Below are positions 8,295-16,487 of a DNA stretch of 64,000 nucleotides, piece by piece. Source of the DNA: JABWBH01 sp964526695 (GTDB lineage: Bacteria > Planctomycetota > Phycisphaerae > UBA1845); the NCBI GenBank assembly GCA_964526695.1, contig CAZGJA010000024.1, positions 26,719 through 90,718 on the forward strand, read 5' to 3'. The notes beneath the pieces are model-generated. The model saw nothing but the letters and a program-made list of their open reading frames with translations, was not told the DNA's origin and did no database searches. The number at the start of each line of letters is the position of its first letter. Within the stretch, counting starts at the first letter, position 1. A program made the position numbers and the translations under genes.

Positions 8295-8596
8295 AGCGGC
8301 TGGCGAGACACAATATCAACGTCGTGTTCTCAGTGGGTCAACGGGTGCGTGTTCGACAATCGTATACTTGGGCGAAGGGAGCCCTTGGCACGGTCTCCAT
8401 GCCCCCCAAAGGAGTTGAGGAAATCTTAGTAGACGACAATCCGTATGAGGGGTGTCACCGCTTTGTCAAGGGCCGTGTTGGGATTATTGAGTGCGTTTGG
8501 GTCGAGTTTGACACTCCACATCGAGATGCGGATGGAGATGGGCCTTACCATGCAGCGGAGATCGAAACTCACTATCTCGAACCGATCAAAGATTGA
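8261..8596 (+). CDS. Small hypothetical protein, beta-rich
   Basis: A frame of up to 111 codons whose codon use and base composition are less GC-rich than its neighbours. The core GQRVRVRQSYTWAKGALGT looks like an SH3/KOW-like barrel strand pair. The C-terminus (EIETHYLEPIKD) looks like real protein rather than a shadow. The GTG at 8261 overlaps the preceding gene by 34 bases; GTG at 8324 or 8333 are shorter alternatives that fit the fold better. Its function is unknown. The base composition suggests it may be a recent arrival. Confidence 0.55.
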   Translation: MGDYAVSVVGLKRLARHNINVVFSVGQRVRVRQSYTWAKGALGTVSMPPKGVEEILVDDNPYEGCHRFVKGRVGIIECVWVEFDTPHRDADGDGPYHAAEIETHYLEPIKD

Positions 8597-8648
8597 CCGT
8601 GGCTATTGACACAAAACGAACTCAAAGATCCTGCTTGGAGATGGGACG

Positions 8649-9884
8649 ATGAACAGACCGCGATGGATCGCGATGAGCTTGCCGGCCTTGGTCATGGTTC
8701 TGCTGTCGGGCTGCCATGGCGTGCGCAAAGCCGCCGAGTTTGGTCGGGCCGAGCCGGTGCGCGCAGTCTGGGTGACGCGATGGGACTACAAGACGCCGCA
8801 GGACGTGGCCGCGGTGCTGGAGAACTGCAAGCGCGCCGGCTTCAACACGATTCTGTGGCAGGCGCGCGGAGCGGGGACGGCGCTCTATCGCTCGCGCATC
8901 GAGCCGTGGTCGCCGGAGTTCGAGGGGAAGGACCCGGGATTCGACCCGCTCGCGCTGGCGTGCTCCGAGGCGCACAAGCGCGGGCTGACGTTGCACGCAT
9001 GGGTGAACGTCATGCCCGCCTGGCACGGCAATAAGCTGCCGACCGACCGGCGGCAATTGCTTAACGCTCATCCCGACTGGTTCCTGCGCGATGCGCAAAA
9101 CCGCCCGCAGCCCATGGGCTGGTACCTCAGCCTCAACCCGTGCTACCCGGAAGTGCGCGATTACCTCGTCGGCGTCTGCCATGAGATCGTCGCCCGCTAC
9201 CCGGTGGACGGCCTGCATCTGGACTACATCCGGTTCCCCAACGATTACCACAAAGGCTATGACGCGATGGGCGGCGTGCCGGATTACCCGCGCGATTCGC
9301 GCACGCTGGCCATGTTCCGCCGCGCCACCGGCAAGTCGCCGGATGACGACGCCATCGCCTGGCGCAACTGGCGCGCGACGCAGGTCAACGTGCTCATGAA
9401 ACGCCTGCGCGACATGGTCGATCGCACAAAGCGCGGCGTGGCGCTCACCGCGGCCGTCGGGGCCGACCCGGACCGCGCGTTCAACGGCCATTACCAGGAC
9501 GCGCGAAAGTGGATCACGCAGGGCTGGGTGGACGGCGTTTTCACCATGAACTACGCCTCGGCCATGGGCGAGTTCGAGGGCCGATTCGCCAAATGGCAGC
9601 CGTGGATGGCGCAGCGTCCCGTGGCCACGGGGATCATGTTCGACCAGCGCGATCCATTGCTGGTGCAGGGGCAGGTGACCTCCGCGGTTCGGCACGGGAC
9701 GCACTTCGCGGCGTTTGCGTACAACTCGATGTTCGAGCGGCGCGACGCGTCAGGCCGGCCGGCGATGGATGCGCAAAGCCCGTCGCGCCAGCAGATTCGG
9801 CAAGGCGTGCTGCCGCTGGTGCAGAACCTGGCCGCGGCGGAGAAGAAATCCCCGCAGGCTTCGGCGCTGGCCGGGTCGAGGTGA
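8649..9884 (+). CDS. Glycosyl hydrolase-like 10 (GHL10) lipoprotein
   Basis: A 411-residue lipoprotein. The first 22 residues are a signal peptide with lipobox VLLSGC. The mature part matches the GHL10 (PF02638, YngK-like) barrel: VRAVWVTRWDYKTP, FNTILWQARGAG, LHAWVNVMPAW, a conserved YLSLNPCYPEVRDYL block, and VDGLHLDYIRFP carrying the presumed catalytic acidic residues. Members act on glycans or peptidoglycan-like substrates outside the cell; the exact substrate is not known. A GGAG site sits nine bases before the ATG. It stands alone and is likely anchored in the outer or cytoplasmic membrane. Confidence 0.85.
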   Translation: MNRPRWIAMSLPALVMVLLSGCHGVRKAAEFGRAEPVRAVWVTRWDYKTPQDVAAVLENCKRAGFNTILWQARGAGTALYRSRIEPWSPEFEGKDPGFDPLALACSEAHKRGLTLHAWVNVMPAWHGNKLPTDRRQLLNAHPDWFLRDAQNRPQPMGWYLSLNPCYPEVRDYLVGVCHEIVARYPVDGLHLDYIRFPNDYHKGYDAMGGVPDYPRDSRTLAMFRRATGKSPDDDAIAWRNWRATQVNVLMKRLRDMVDRTKRGVALTAAVGADPDRAFNGHYQDARKWITQGWVDGVFTMNYASAMGEFEGRFAKWQPWMAQRPVATGIMFDQRDPLLVQGQVTSAVRHGTHFAAFAYNSMFERRDASGRPAMDAQSPSRQQIRQGVLPLVQNLAAAEKKSPQASALAGSR

Positions 9885-10100
9885 TGCCTGATCAGACGAT
9901 TCATCAAACGCGCTGCGGTCAGTTCATCGCGCCTAGGTAGAAACGCAACACGCGCGAGTCCTGGCGGGTGGAACGGGTCCGCAGCAGCGGCCCCGTGTGA
10001 TGAATGAACGCGGTCTGAACCGAGCACCTATCGCTGTTGAGGAGGTAACCCCTTTCGCGCTCTTGCTCAGCAATGAGCGGTTCGCCGCATCCGGACAGCC

Positions 10101-10131
10101 TGGATTCCCGCCTGCGCGGGAATGACGCGCG
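10101..10131. repeat. Short palindromic repeat in the hutI downstream spacer
   Basis: A hairpin of GATTCCCGCCTGCGCGGGAAT type lies in the 272-base spacer between the GHL10 gene and hutI, about 30 bases past the hutI stop. Similar GGAATxxCGC palindromes are common dispersed repeats in many bacteria. It may also serve as the hutI terminator, though there is no U-run. I see nothing else in this spacer. Confidence 0.5.
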
Positions 10132-10156
10132 GGGTTCCTGCCGAGAGCGCGCGATC

Positions 10157-11386
10157 TCAGAACACCTGCCGCCCCTGGTTGATGACATGCCGTACGCAAT
10201 TGCGCCCCGGCTCGTAGAGCCAGCGCACATGGCTCGGCACGTCCAAGATCACCAGATCCGCCTGCATCCCAACTGCGATCGCGCCGATCCGGTCCTGTCG
10301 ACCCAGCGCCGCGGCGGCGTTGGCGGTGGCTGCGACGACGACCTGCGTCGGCGTCATGCGCATCTGCGTGCACGCGATCGACATCGCCAGCGGCAGCGAC
10401 TCCACCATCGACGAACCCGGGTTGAAATCCGTGGCGACGGCCACGGGCAGATCGGCTTCGAGCAGCTTGCGCGCCGGCGCCTGCGGAACGCCGAGGAAGA
10501 ACGAGCACGCGGGCAGCAGCACGGCCACCGTGCCGGCGCGTTTCATCGCCGCCATGCCCGCGTCGTCGATGTGCTCCAGATGATCGGCGGAGATCGCCCC
10601 CACCTCTCCCGCGAGCACCGTCGCGCCCATCTGCGTGATCTGATCCGCATGGAGCTTGGGCCGAAGCCCAAAGCGCATGCCGGCCTCGAGCACGCGACGC
10701 GACTGCGCCACGTCGAAGGCCGTCTTCTCGCAAAACACGTCGCAGAACTCCGCCAGCCTCTCGTCGCGAAGGCGCGCCAACACAGGCTCTGCGAAGACCT
10801 GATCGAGGTAATCGTCCGGGCGATCGGCGAACTCGCGCGGCGTCGTGTGCGCGGCCAGGTAGGTTCCCACCAGCTCGATCGGCAGGGTCTCCGCCAGTCG
10901 CCGCACCGCCCGCAGCATCTTCAACTCGTCATCGGCGCACAGCCCGTAGCCGCTCTTGATCTCGACGGTGGTGACGCCGTTGCGCACCATGCGTTCCAGC
11001 CGCGGTCGGGCGAGGGCGACGAGATCCTCCAGCGAGGCGCGGCGCACGGCGTCCACGGTGACGCGGATGCCCCCGCCCGCCTGCGCGATCTGGGCATACG
11101 ACTGCCCCTCGATCTTCATCACAAACTCATGCTCGCGCGTCCCGGCGAAGACCGTGTGCGTGTGGCAGTCGATCAGCCCGGGCAGCACGCAGCCGCCCTC
11201 GGCGTCCAGCACGGAGCAGCCCGGCGGAAGCGACACGTCGCGGTCTGCTCCGAACCAGGCGATGCGCCCCTTGTCCACAAGCAGCGCCGCGTTCGACACC
11301 GCCTCCACGCGACCCATCGCCCGCCCACCGACGGGTCCGCGCGGAATCCGCAGCAGCTCGCCGATGTTGCGAATAGCCAGCGTCAC
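10157..11386 (-). CDS. hutI: Imidazolonepropionase
   Basis: A 409-residue amidohydrolase that hydrolyses imidazolone propionate to formiminoglutamate in histidine breakdown. It shows the HTHTVFAGTREHEF metal-binding block, GGGIRVTVDAVRRAS, TTVEIKSGYGL, LVGTYLAAHTTP, KLHADQ, SADHLEH and ATDFNPGSS, all diagnostic for HutI. I chose the GTG at 11386 because it starts immediately before the conserved first strand and gives the usual family length. A TTG 24 codons further up adds a sequence that does not look like the family. No other hut gene is in the window, so the rest of the pathway is elsewhere. Confidence 0.93.
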   Translation of the reverse strand: MTLAIRNIGELLRIPRGPVGGRAMGRVEAVSNAALLVDKGRIAWFGADRDVSLPPGCSVLDAEGGCVLPGLIDCHTHTVFAGTREHEFVMKIEGQSYAQIAQAGGGIRVTVDAVRRASLEDLVALARPRLERMVRNGVTTVEIKSGYGLCADDELKMLRAVRRLAETLPIELVGTYLAAHTTPREFADRPDDYLDQVFAEPVLARLRDERLAEFCDVFCEKTAFDVAQSRRVLEAGMRFGLRPKLHADQITQMGATVLAGEVGAISADHLEHIDDAGMAAMKRAGTVAVLLPACSFFLGVPQAPARKLLEADLPVAVATDFNPGSSMVESLPLAMSIACTQMRMTPTQVVVAATANAAAALGRQDRIGAIAVGMQADLVILDVPSHVRWLYEPGRNCVRHVINQGRQVF

Positions 11387-11629
11387 GTTCTCAACCCCGC
11401 TCGTCGATTCCAGGATGCCCACACGGGCGATGATACGTCCTTGATTCCGGCTCCCCAACTGTGAAGCCCATCGAATCCGTTCTGCGAGGGAACGCTCGGC
11501 CCGTCTGACCGGCTGGAAAGCCGGTCCCCCAAGCGACGCCTGTCGCTTCGACGGACTTCTGGGCGGTCCGTCAAACGCGGAGTATCATCCGCTCGATCGG
11601 CGCGGGCCGATTCAGATGGGGAGGATGCC

Positions 11630-12241
11630 ATGACGCTCTTGCGAATCTCGCGGTTCTCCGCGGGGGGACTGATTTTTCTGGCCGCTTGTCAGCAGCCCAA
11701 GCCGCTGCCGCGCGACGAGGCTCGGCAGGATCGCGAGTCGCCCCTGTGGCGCGTCGCGGACGCGGAAGCGGCGCGGCGGCTTGCGGCGATTGCCGCGGAG
11801 ATTGCGGCTTCACCGGGGCATCCCTGGGCGGGGCGATACCGGCTCAGCGACCAGCCGACGACCGACCGCATCGCGCTGGCGCCTCATGCGGGCTACGTGC
11901 TGATCTCCGGCAAGGCCGGCTCCTGCTGCAAGGACGCGGCCGCGGGGCAGACCTGCGGACCGGACTGCCCCGGCTCGCGCGAGGCCGTGTTCGGTGACAT
12001 CATCGTGACACCGCAGGGCCGGCTGCGCCTGGCGTTGGAGCTGTCGCCGGGCAACGTCATCTCCGCCGGGGAGTACGCGCCGATGGTGCGCGACAATAAG
12101 CGCTATCTGTTGCCGGCGGACGGTTTGGAAACCTTTGAGAAAGCTGCTGCGGATGGCTTGCAGCCGCAGGAACTGGTCGAAGGAGGGTTCTTCGTTCAAA
12201 GCGACGGACCTCCCGCCAGCGCGGCGACGCCGTCCAAGTGA
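11630..12241 (+). CDS. Lipoprotein of unknown function
   Basis: A 203-residue lipoprotein. The signal peptide ends in a lipobox FLAAC, preceded by a good GGGAGG site six bases before the ATG. The mature part has a helical N-terminal half, then a beta segment (GYVLISGKAGSCC) with five cysteines within about twenty residues (CC, then C and C-PDC). These could bind metal or form disulfides. No known domain is recognised. It lies 50 bases before a secreted hydrolase on the same strand, and the two may form one unit. Confidence 0.7.
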   Translation: MTLLRISRFSAGGLIFLAACQQPKPLPRDEARQDRESPLWRVADAEAARRLAAIAAEIAASPGHPWAGRYRLSDQPTTDRIALAPHAGYVLISGKAGSCCKDAAAGQTCGPDCPGSREAVFGDIIVTPQGRLRLALELSPGNVISAGEYAPMVRDNKRYLLPADGLETFEKAAADGLQPQELVEGGFFVQSDGPPASAATPSK

Positions 12242-12292
12242 TCTGCACACCCACTCGGCCACTACGAATTCCGCTGTAATTTGAGGAGAAAC

Positions 12293-13249
12293 ATGAGCCG
12301 CGATCGCATCTTCATGACGACGCTCGGTTTGACCCTGCTCCTGGCCTGCGCATCGCAGGCTGCCGCGCAAGATCAGTTTTTCAACTCCGCCGGCGTGAAG
12401 CTCCGCTACATCGAGCGGGGCCAGGGCGAGCCGGTCGTCCTGATTCACGGCTTCTCCGGCAGCGCGGAGACGGGCTGGATGTTCAACGGCGTCCTGCCCG
12501 CGCTCGCCACTGAATATCGCGTCATCGCCCTCGACTGCCGCGGGCACGGCGGCAGTGGTAAACCGCACGAGCCGGACAAGTACGGCGCGGAGATGGCCGA
12601 GGACGTCGTGCGGCTGCTGGATCATCTGAAGATCGACCGCGCGCACCTCGTCGGCTACTCGATGGGCGGGCTGATCACGCTGAAGGTCGCGCTGACGCAT
12701 CCGCAGCGGGTGATCAGCGCCATCCCCGGCGGCTACGGTTGGCCCGAAGGCGGCAGACCCGCGGGCAAGGAGTTCATGACCCGCCTCGCCGAGTCGCTCG
12801 AAGCGGGCAAGGGCGTGGGGCCGCTCATGGAGGCGCTCACCCCGGCGGACCGGCCGAAGATGACGGAGGAGCAGCTCGCGGCCGTCAACACGATGGTGAT
12901 GCGGAACAACGACGCGCTGGCGCTGGCGGCGGTGGTTCGCGGCTTCAAGGGATTGGAGGCGGACGAGAAGTCGCTCCGCGCCAACAATATCCCGACGCTT
13001 TCCATCATCGGCGGCATCGACCCGCTGAAAGTCGACGTCGATCGCCTCGCCGGCGTGATGGGCAGCCACAAGGTCGTCACCATCGACGGCGCCGACCACG
13101 CGATGACGATGTTCAGGCCGGAGTTCCTTGCGGCGATCAAGGAGTTCCTCGCGCAGCACCGCCTGACGCCGCCGCCCGGCAGCCCCGCGCCCTCGCCTTC
13201 CCTGGGTGGGCCAGGTCTCCAACCTGCCAAGGATGGGGCTGGTCCCTGA
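12293..13249 (+). CDS. Secreted alpha/beta hydrolase
   Basis: A 318-residue enzyme with a signal peptide ending in QAAAQ. The fold is complete: oxyanion strand VVLIHGFSGS, DCRGHGGSGKP, nucleophile elbow GYSMGG, acid in GGIDPLKVD, and catalytic His in GADHAMT. It should cleave an ester or similar bond outside the cytoplasm; the substrate is unknown. GAGGAG seven bases upstream fixes the ATG at 12293. Something is odd at the end: the last 15-18 codons are read out of a palindromic repeat of the GGTCTxxGACCTGCC type, so the natural stop was probably lost or moved when the repeat arrived. Confidence 0.82.
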   Translation: MSRDRIFMTTLGLTLLLACASQAAAQDQFFNSAGVKLRYIERGQGEPVVLIHGFSGSAETGWMFNGVLPALATEYRVIALDCRGHGGSGKPHEPDKYGAEMAEDVVRLLDHLKIDRAHLVGYSMGGLITLKVALTHPQRVISAIPGGYGWPEGGRPAGKEFMTRLAESLEAGKGVGPLMEALTPADRPKMTEEQLAAVNTMVMRNNDALALAAVVRGFKGLEADEKSLRANNIPTLSIIGGIDPLKVDVDRLAGVMGSHKVVTIDGADHAMTMFRPEFLAAIKEFLAQHRLTPPPGSPAPSPSLGGPGLQPAKDGAGP

Positions 13250-13352
13250 CCTGCCACCGGTCAAACAGGTTCGTCGTCGCAGGTGGGGTAGGTCTCCGAT
13301 GGTGGGGCAGGTCTCTGACCTGCCACCGGTTCAGCAGGTCTCCGACCTGCTG
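13204..13352. repeat. Palindromic repeat array, family A
   Basis: Four to five copies of a palindrome with the core AGGTCTCxGACCTGCC, joined by linkers such as CACCGGTT. They cover the 3' end of the hydrolase gene and the spacer before ogt. Sister arrays lie at 14632, 15551, 36388, 59798 and 60760. The copies differ slightly, so they are diverged rather than fresh duplications. Confidence 0.75.
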
Positions 13353-13452
13353 ACTGTCATCAGAGGCGTGTGACCAAGCAGCGCACGGCAGTCTTCGCCT
13401 TGTATGCGATCGAACTTGCCCGGCGCAACTCCCGCAGGGTAGCATTCCAAGC

Positions 13453-13971
13453 ATGACCACGCTCACGCTTGTTTCAACCGACTGGGGACATTTCGCCTTT
13501 GTCACGCGCGAGGGGAAGCTCGCCGCGACGTACCTGCCCGCTTCGCGCAACGCCGCCCTCGCCGCCGTCCGTCGACAGTGGGGACCGCTCGACGAAGCCC
13601 CGGCCGCGCTGCCGCAGTTTCAGAAGCAGGTCCGCGCGTACTTTGCCGGCAAGGCCGTAGAGTTCGACGTGGACCTCGACCTTGCGGAGGCGACGCCCTT
13701 CCAGCGCCGCGTGGTGGAACACTGCCGCCGCATCGCGCCGGGGCGCACGAAGTCGTATGGTGAACTCGCCCGCGCCGCGGGACGCCCGGGCGCCGCCCGC
13801 GCGGTGGGCAGCGTCATGTCGCACAACCGCGTACCGATCGTCGTGCCCTGCCACCGCGTGGTCCGCGCCGATGGATCGCTCGGTGGGTTCTCATCTCCGG
13901 GTGGACTGAAAGACAAGGAGCGGCTGCTCGCATTGGAAAGCCGGTCCGCGGCGCCCCGCCCAAACCGCTGA
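13453..13971 (+). CDS. ogt: Methylated-DNA--protein-cysteine methyltransferase
   Basis: A 172-residue O6-alkylguanine repair protein. The C-terminal half carries FQRRVVEHCRRIAPGRTKSYGELA, the helix-turn-helix GAARAVGSVMSHN, and the active-site PCHRVV with the acceptor Cys near residue 134. The lid GxLGGFSSPGGLKDKERLLALE follows. The N-terminal half is the short Ogt-type cap. It takes alkyl groups from guanine or thymine onto its own cysteine in the cytoplasm. It stands alone between repeat arrays. Confidence 0.93.
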   Translation: MTTLTLVSTDWGHFAFVTREGKLAATYLPASRNAALAAVRRQWGPLDEAPAALPQFQKQVRAYFAGKAVEFDVDLDLAEATPFQRRVVEHCRRIAPGRTKSYGELARAAGRPGAARAVGSVMSHNRVPIVVPCHRVVRADGSLGGFSSPGGLKDKERLLALESRSAAPRPNR

Positions 13972-14006
13972 TTTGTCGCCGTGCTTAGGTCCCACTTGGT
14001 CAACAG

Positions 14007-14540
14007 ATGAGCTTCCACGGCACCAACGAACCGCCAAGTTGCCTTCAAACCGCCCCGCAAGAGTCGGAACATCGAGGTAGGCCCGAGACGCTTCGTTGGC
14101 GTTTGATGCGCCCATTCATCGCGCTGGGCATCATTCTCACGCTGCCCATTGTGCTCCCCCTGATCCTAATCCTGACCCTGATTCAAGCGCGACGCACGAT
14201 CCGCAGGTACTCAGGGAAGGTCTTGCTCGTCTGGCACGGCCGGCGCGGGTGGCGCGACTTCTGCGTCAACAACGTGCTTCCAGCGCTGCCGCCCGGCGTG
14301 GAGGCGCTACACGATGTGATGCCGTTCGACGCGCACCGCGACGCCCTGCGCAAGCTGGAATCGCGAGACGGACATCTGCATTTCGCGCGGCCTTATCTGC
14401 TCACGATTCGCAACAAGCGAGTCCAGATCCTCAGCCTTAATGCCGCGCTCCAGACGCACAAGCCAAACGCCAAGCGTGACCCTGCCGTGCAGCGAGAGGT
14501 CGCGGTACTCATTTCTTCAGCCGTTGCGCGCCTCGCCTGA
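14007..14540 (+). CDS. Hypothetical membrane-anchored protein
   Basis: A 177-residue frame with one hydrophobic segment (FIALGIILTLPIVLPLILIL, about residues 36-55) followed by a basic stretch QARRTIRRYSG. A soluble domain comes next, with KVLLVWHGRRGWRDFC and LPPGVEALHDVMPFD. I recognise no family. The first 33 residues do not look like a domain, and the ATG at 14106 (start MRPFIALG) is a likely alternative. No Shine-Dalgarno site is clear for either. It is probably a real gene, judging from the membrane segment and the mixed composition of the soluble part. Confidence 0.55.
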   Translation: MSFHGTNEPPSCLQTAPQESEHRGRPETLRWRLMRPFIALGIILTLPIVLPLILILTLIQARRTIRRYSGKVLLVWHGRRGWRDFCVNNVLPALPPGVEALHDVMPFDAHRDALRKLESRDGHLHFARPYLLTIRNKRVQILSLNAALQTHKPNAKRDPAVQREVAVLISSAVARLA

Positions 14541-14631
14541 GCGCAGTGCCGGTCGGCCTGCATGGCTAAGCGGCGTTCTCGAAGGGTGATATGCCGACTT
14601 GGCAGGGCGAGAGCACACGGGCGGCTCGGAG

Positions 14632-14721
14632 CCCCACCTTCGGCAGGTCAGAGACCTGCTGGACCGGTGGCAGGTCAGAGACCTGCCCCACCCTTGGCAG
14701 GTCAGAGACCTGCCCCACCAG
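14632..14721. repeat. Palindromic repeat array, family A
   Basis: Three copies of GGCAGGTCAGAGACCTGC separated by TGGACCGGT and CCCACCCTT linkers. The array ends just before the 3' end of the LolA-like lipoprotein gene on the other strand. Each copy is a 16-18 base hairpin. Confidence 0.8.
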
Positions 14722-14727
14722 TCCCGC

Positions 14728-15684
14728 TCACTCCTGCAATTCCGCCGGCGGCTGGAAGGCGGGGAGGTCTTTGCCCCTGTCGGGCATCATCTGCCATTTC
14801 GAGATCGAGAACTCGATGAGCGAGCCCTCCAGAGGCCAGTCCACCGTGATGTGAAACGGCACGAGCGGGCCGATGTCGCCGAGGGGCTGATGCTGCGAGA
14901 GCTGCGACTCCATCTCGACTCGTCCCATGGCGTCGCGGAAGATGATGCGCCGCACGAGGCGCGGATCCGATCGCGCCAGCCAATACTCCTTCTCCAGCCG
15001 CGGTGCGCCGGAGTCGTCGTAGTCGAGAAGCAGAAGCTGCTGATGCTCGCTTTCCACCCGCTGCACGGGCCGACGCATCGGGTGCGGCTCCGCGCCGTCC
15101 GGCAGCGGGGACAGGCCGATCGCCTCGATGATCTGCCGCGGCTGCACGGGAAACTCACTGTCGCGGCCGTTCACCAGGTGGTCGAGCGAGCGGACTTTGG
15201 GAGGTTCCCCCGCGGTCAGATCGTGGAACCAGTATTGGCTGTCGTTGGCGCCGACGATGAGCTGATCGCCTCCAAGGTCGTGTTTCAGCGTGAACCGCAG
15301 GTGATCCGGCGGGGCGTAGATGAGGATGCCTTCGAGATCGAACGTGCGGACGCGGTCCTTGCTCGTGCGGACCCTGGCGATGACCCGCCCCTCGGCCTTG
15401 AGCACACCGATGATGCGCCGGTTGTTGTCGTTGATCGTCTCAACGGCCTGATCGAGCGGCAGCGGATCGAGCGGCGCAAGACGTGGCGGCGGCGTGCAAC
15501 CGGCGTAGAGCAGGAGCGCGACGATTGCGGCCGCTGTTCGGAAGGTCAGCCACTGGTGGGGCAGGTCTCCGACCTGCCAACGGTCCGGCAGCTCTCCGAG
15601 CTGCCGCCAGCCAGGCAATGCCGAATCCTGCGGCTCCGGCAGGCTTGAAGGGCGACTGACCGCGCAACCCTCAGGCGAGGTCAT
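14728..15684 (-). CDS. LolA-like outer-membrane lipoprotein, N-terminus disturbed by a repeat
   Basis: A 318-residue protein. After a hydrophobic stretch (AAAIVALLLYAGC, a proper lipobox) the mature part shows alternating beta strands (ARVRTSKDRVRTFDLEGILIY, LRFTLKHDLGGDQLIVGA). These fit the LolA/LolB or DUF4292 half-barrel that carries or senses lipoproteins. The start is odd: between the ATG at 15684 and the signal peptide lies a family A repeat read in frame (coding WRQLGELPDRWQVGDLPH). This puts about 35 extra residues before the membrane-targeting segment. The ATG overlaps the stop of the gene upstream by 14 bases, so the pair is coupled. The true start may lie closer to the hydrophobic stretch. 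Confidence 0.65.
   Translation of the reverse strand: MTSPEGCAVSRPSSLPEPQDSALPGWRQLGELPDRWQVGDLPHQWLTFRTAAAIVALLLYAGCTPPPRLAPLDPLPLDQAVETINDNNRRIIGVLKAEGRVIARVRTSKDRVRTFDLEGILIYAPPDHLRFTLKHDLGGDQLIVGANDSQYWFHDLTAGEPPKVRSLDHLVNGRDSEFPVQPRQIIEAIGLSPLPDGAEPHPMRRPVQRVESEHQQLLLLDYDDSGAPRLEKEYWLARSDPRLVRRIIFRDAMGRVEMESQLSQHQPLGDIGPLVPFHITVDWPLEGSLIEFSISKWQMMPDRGKDLPAFQPPAELQE
15551..15606. repeat. Palindromic repeat pair, family A, inside a coding sequence
   Basis: Two copies (GGCAGGTCTCCGACCTGCC and GGCAGCTCTCCGAGCTGCC) joined by an AACGGTC linker. They lie within the 5' part of the LolA-like lipoprotein gene, in frame, immediately upstream of its signal peptide. Confidence 0.75.
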
Positions 15685-16225
15685 GGGTCGCTCCCGGGGA
15701 GGGCGTCGCATCCAGCGCGTCGATCATCGTGGTCGTGTCGCCGTGGAGGATCGCGGTCAGCTCGCGGCTGACGCCTTCGATCTGATCGTCGGTAAGTCCA
15801 GGGTTGACGACCGCGTGGCGCGTCTGGTCCCTTGGCAGCAGCATCGTCCACGTCTCCACGCCGTCTCGCGTCCTGGACGACTCGTATTTCAGCAGGCGCT
15901 TGCGCATCAGGATCAGCGCGAGCACGAAACGGAATTGCACGCGGATCGGCTCGCGCTCCTCGGAAAGCCGCTGAAAAAACGCCAGCAGCCCCTCGTCGTC
16001 GATGAGCAGGCGCCGGCGATGTTCCTTGCGGGGAACGCGCGACTTGAAGAAGCAGAACGCGCCCGGCGGTGGACCCGTCCACGCATCCACGCAGAAATCG
16101 CGGCGCGCAAACGACTCGCCCTCCTCAAAGAGCGCGGCGTAGTACTCCTCGCCCTCCGCCAGCGTGCGGCCCGTGACAGCGCAAACTCCGCAACCGCGTT
16201 CGACTTCCCAGTCACGCATGGTCAT
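15671..16225 (-). CDS. Conserved-looking hypothetical protein with an N-terminal metal-site pattern
   Basis: A 184-residue protein starting MTMRDWEVERGCGVCAVTGR, with Glu-rich loops and then ARRDFC. The cysteines at about 12, 15 and 45 with nearby His could bind zinc. A helical middle (LLAFFQRLSEE, VQFRFVLALILMRKRLL) and an Asp/Thr-rich C-terminal segment follow. I have seen similar proteins only as hypothetical entries in planctomycetes, from memory. It is translationally coupled to the lipoprotein downstream by a 14-base overlap, so the two probably act together. Confidence 0.65.
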   Translation of the reverse strand: MTMRDWEVERGCGVCAVTGRTLAEGEEYYAALFEEGESFARRDFCVDAWTGPPPGAFCFFKSRVPRKEHRRRLLIDDEGLLAFFQRLSEEREPIRVQFRFVLALILMRKRLLKYESSRTRDGVETWTMLLPRDQTRHAVVNPGLTDDQIEGVSRELTAILHGDTTTMIDALDATPSPGATHDLA

Positions 16226-16255
16226 TCACCGCCGCCGACGTCCGCGCGCCGTCCG

Positions 16256-16472
16256 CTTTCAGAGCCGCGCCCCTCTTTCAGAGCCGCGCCCGTAAGGAAG
16301 CGAGTGCTCCCGAACGGAACCGCGCCCGCAAGGAAGCCGTGCGGCAATCTCGGCATGGCGATTCCCGCTGCGTTCGTTTGTAATACCGCTTCCTGCCGAG
16401 TGCGGCTCGGATGTTCGCACACCGCTTCCTTACGGGCGCGGCTCTGTCAAGGCGCGGCTCTGTAATGCCGAT
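16256..16472. repeat. Palindromic repeat cluster, family B
   Basis: Several copies of AGAGCCGCGCCCGTAAGGAAGCG and its complement CGCTTCCTTACGGGCGCGGCT in both orientations fill the spacer between the 184-residue gene and pnp. The same unit, with CCGTCAGGAAGCGG, recurs at 42419, 43241 and 43981. Nothing else is seen in the spacer. Confidence 0.75.
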
Positions 16473-16487
16473 GCGACCGGCGTCGAG